Of a stretch of 64,000 nt of DNA, positions 63,601 through 64,000 are shown one piece after another (within the stretch, counting starts at the first letter, position 1; each line of letters opens with the position of its first letter). Under the pieces are notes generated by a model. The model was not told where the DNA came from. It saw only the letters and a list, made by a program, of their open reading frames with translations, and made no database searches. Origin of the DNA: Plasmodium brasilianum (Eukaryota; Apicomplexa; Aconoidasida; Haemosporida; Plasmodiidae); assembly GCF_023973825.1 (NCBI RefSeq), contig NC_090127.1, positions 434,001 through 498,000 on the forward strand, read 5' to 3'. The position numbers were made by a program, and so were the translations under genes.

Positions 63601-63974
63601 TGATTTGTCAAACTGTTTCCTTCCTCTTTAGCTACCTTTGTATGATTGCTATGAAAAGCGTAACTACTCTTGTTTAAATTACTGAGGGAACTGTTCCGTT
63701 TGTCTATCATCATCACATTGCTATTCCTATTGTTATTGTTATTATTGTTACTGTCATTATTGTTATTATTATTATTACTATTAGTGCAATAACCACTGCT
63801 ACTATTACCATTTTGGTTACTATGTCCGTTAAAAATATTGTTAACAATCATATGGTACTCACTATTTGTACACTCGCTATTTAAAATATCATCACTGTAG
63901 TTTATATTACCAAAAATGTTGTTTTTTTCTTCATAAGCATATAAATCATTTGTCTTATTCTCGAGGTGGTCCAT
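60648..63974 (-). CDS. LsmAD-domain (ataxin-2-like) Asn-rich protein, possibly 5'-partial
   Basis: The frame is open to the window edge. The first ATG seen is at 63974 (1,108 residues), but the gene may begin or have another exon beyond 64000. A well conserved block at about 454-490 (WSVEEMFKLNEEKFGIHSTY, then a YTTPL motif) matches the LsmAD domain of ataxin-2/Pbp1, and basic sequence precedes it (about 370-440). Near residue 705 'EEWLDFTGSEIGG' is another conserved-looking motif. An Lsm fold expected N-terminal to LsmAD is not apparent in the visible part. Much of the rest is Asn runs and an (Asp-Asn)n tract. Ataxin-2 proteins act in mRNA stability, translation and stress granules; transfer of that role is inference. 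Confidence 0.7.
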   Translation of the reverse strand: MDHLENKTNDLYAYEEKNNIFGNINYSDDILNSECTNSEYHMIVNNIFNGHSNQNGNSSSGYCTNSNNNNNNNDSNNNNNNNRNSNVMMIDKRNSSLSNLNKSSYAFHSNHTKVAKEEGNSLTNHQFYSTSSSSNNGKNVNKKINYIQKEIGNREENMPSSVEKRSIGNKKIYEHVENLLTPTNSLKRSDFVKNSFVYNLSSSNLNVIHQENNYDSESRNNNNISNVSNVNNISNMISSSNNDTTKMKNAINNMNSGGNTSFQDQTLKDNNDCKFYNSHNKPISSVGKNVDKDMNLMTINSNMKVSITSNGSSNNKLYYGNNNSIGYNKLHNTYNNIHNTLVKNADFDMYQRGYGYNFNKIRMGHLSALRLKEVGLRSFDDQYIDKRKNFHLRVYGNKSKLYYGRKDLHRYKKRSMKYYYHSLDDSAVYYKPIKKKTFDACNNKTFGDNHANGWSVEEMFKLNEEKFGIHSTYNIEDYTTPLVYNEECLNIYNKGSLIKNNFKQSVQNSKSVNNYPIKINGAVSSSSTENNNNYNNHDNNNNNNNNNNDNDNDNDNDNDNDNDNNNDNSNKKNRMYNDCYHKNCSHSKMGEYVHGKEIYPVLYNRKIEASAASIPLNLVKENYHNSNSNDNRNKGSNNKLERDNGLFCLKDGVESTRKSISNASSAVSNSSSKGNNFFSNDLVKNNLTRNMSNMNNIYPEEWLDFTGSEIGGKGNRGDNIICDPFSGHVMNGVDNNMPVKLKSFVSSMEGNGKKGNANNNINNYNSNEHYYNSSKNYINNNSYNSNNNNYNSNHKGIKSRNGDKMNDLNYSLTGKADRCEKTNMPSSATYKNNNNNYDLHYVKVRKDNKLVNKINKSEYRNNFLANIKKDMRKGCNDEIKKCDYRNLQNNIHVSSNVNIDLKKTNKIKGNRNLIEKGEICNLNEEDEEESLQEKEEVNSKRVNRGKANYSKVNNSFERNVKDSSASGKYLLELIRGTNKLELTKENILEKNCNSTMQEIMLSNNVKCFNENALLCKYYNKNNSKISTCQEMLKYKENSYNDVLKCTNHNGDISSHNNLKIEKNNIRNNVNNEYNYNNSGKDNKKSQNFNEMAIMEKLSKHLNSYNPYE
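62267..62375 (-). repeat. Coding hexanucleotide (Asp-Asn)n repeat
   Basis: ATCGTT/ATTGTT hexamers on the plus strand coding alternating Asp-Asn, then Asn runs, in the LsmAD protein. Confidence 0.9.
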
Positions 63975-64000
63975 TTTTTTCTCATTAAAATTTATCACAA

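Noticed and set aside
1..64000. Transposons, tRNA or rRNA genes, attachment sites near the integrase gene
   Set aside because: No terminal repeats, transposase, tRNA cloverleaf or rRNA signature was seen around the recombinase gene or elsewhere by eye.

Overview
The window is nuclear DNA of a malaria parasite (Plasmodium). Noncoding DNA is extremely A+T-rich, with long poly-A/T runs and (TA)n and (TATG)n tracts. Proteins carry asparagine, lysine and aspartate low-complexity inserts, introns are short with GT..AG ends and T-rich acceptors, and carbamoyl phosphate synthetase II has the large inserts typical of Plasmodium. Gene content (cpsII, rpS27 and a tyrosine recombinase) matches, from memory, a segment of P. 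falciparum chromosome 13. Base composition seems a little less extreme than P. falciparum, so another species such as P. malariae or P. ovale is possible, but the sequence alone does not settle this.

Left part (1-24 kb): a (TATG)n microsatellite and a 1.4-kb degenerate minisatellite; a minus-strand RING-like/double B-box/coiled-coil protein with two exons; a plus-strand multi-pass membrane protein; a small histone-fold protein resembling DNA polymerase epsilon subunit POLE3/Dpb4; cpsII on the minus strand with a tiny first exon; and rpS27 on the plus strand with two exons.

Middle (24-51 kb): two very long minus-strand frames (24271-30879 and 31275-41267) that join in phase through a good intron into one protein of about 5,530 residues, carrying an octapeptide array of about 50 units. 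Then come a P-loop kinase resembling 2-phosphoglycerate kinase/LPA1 and a 1,399-residue helical-repeat protein that looks like an apicomplexan organellar RNA-binding protein.

Right part (51-64 kb): a plus-strand protein with an SCOC-like coiled coil, Asn/Asp and Glu/Lys repeats and an apparently eroded 3' end; a 13-exon minus-strand tyrosine site-specific recombinase (integrase) that I assembled exon by exon; a 3.6-kb noncoding stretch with one coding-like island; and a partial Asn-rich LsmAD-domain (ataxin-2-like) protein at the right edge.

Neighbouring genes do not form a pathway, as is usual in Plasmodium. They cover pyrimidine synthesis, translation, replication or chromatin, probable organellar RNA metabolism and DNA recombination. 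No tRNA, rRNA, CRISPR array or transposon was seen. The most unusual items are the recombinase (zinc ribbon, probable targeting leader, Tyr in place of the usual box-II His, and a homopolymer frame break), the giant gene with its octapeptide solenoid-like array, the TRIM-like protein, and coding-like sequence just past the stop codons of two genes.
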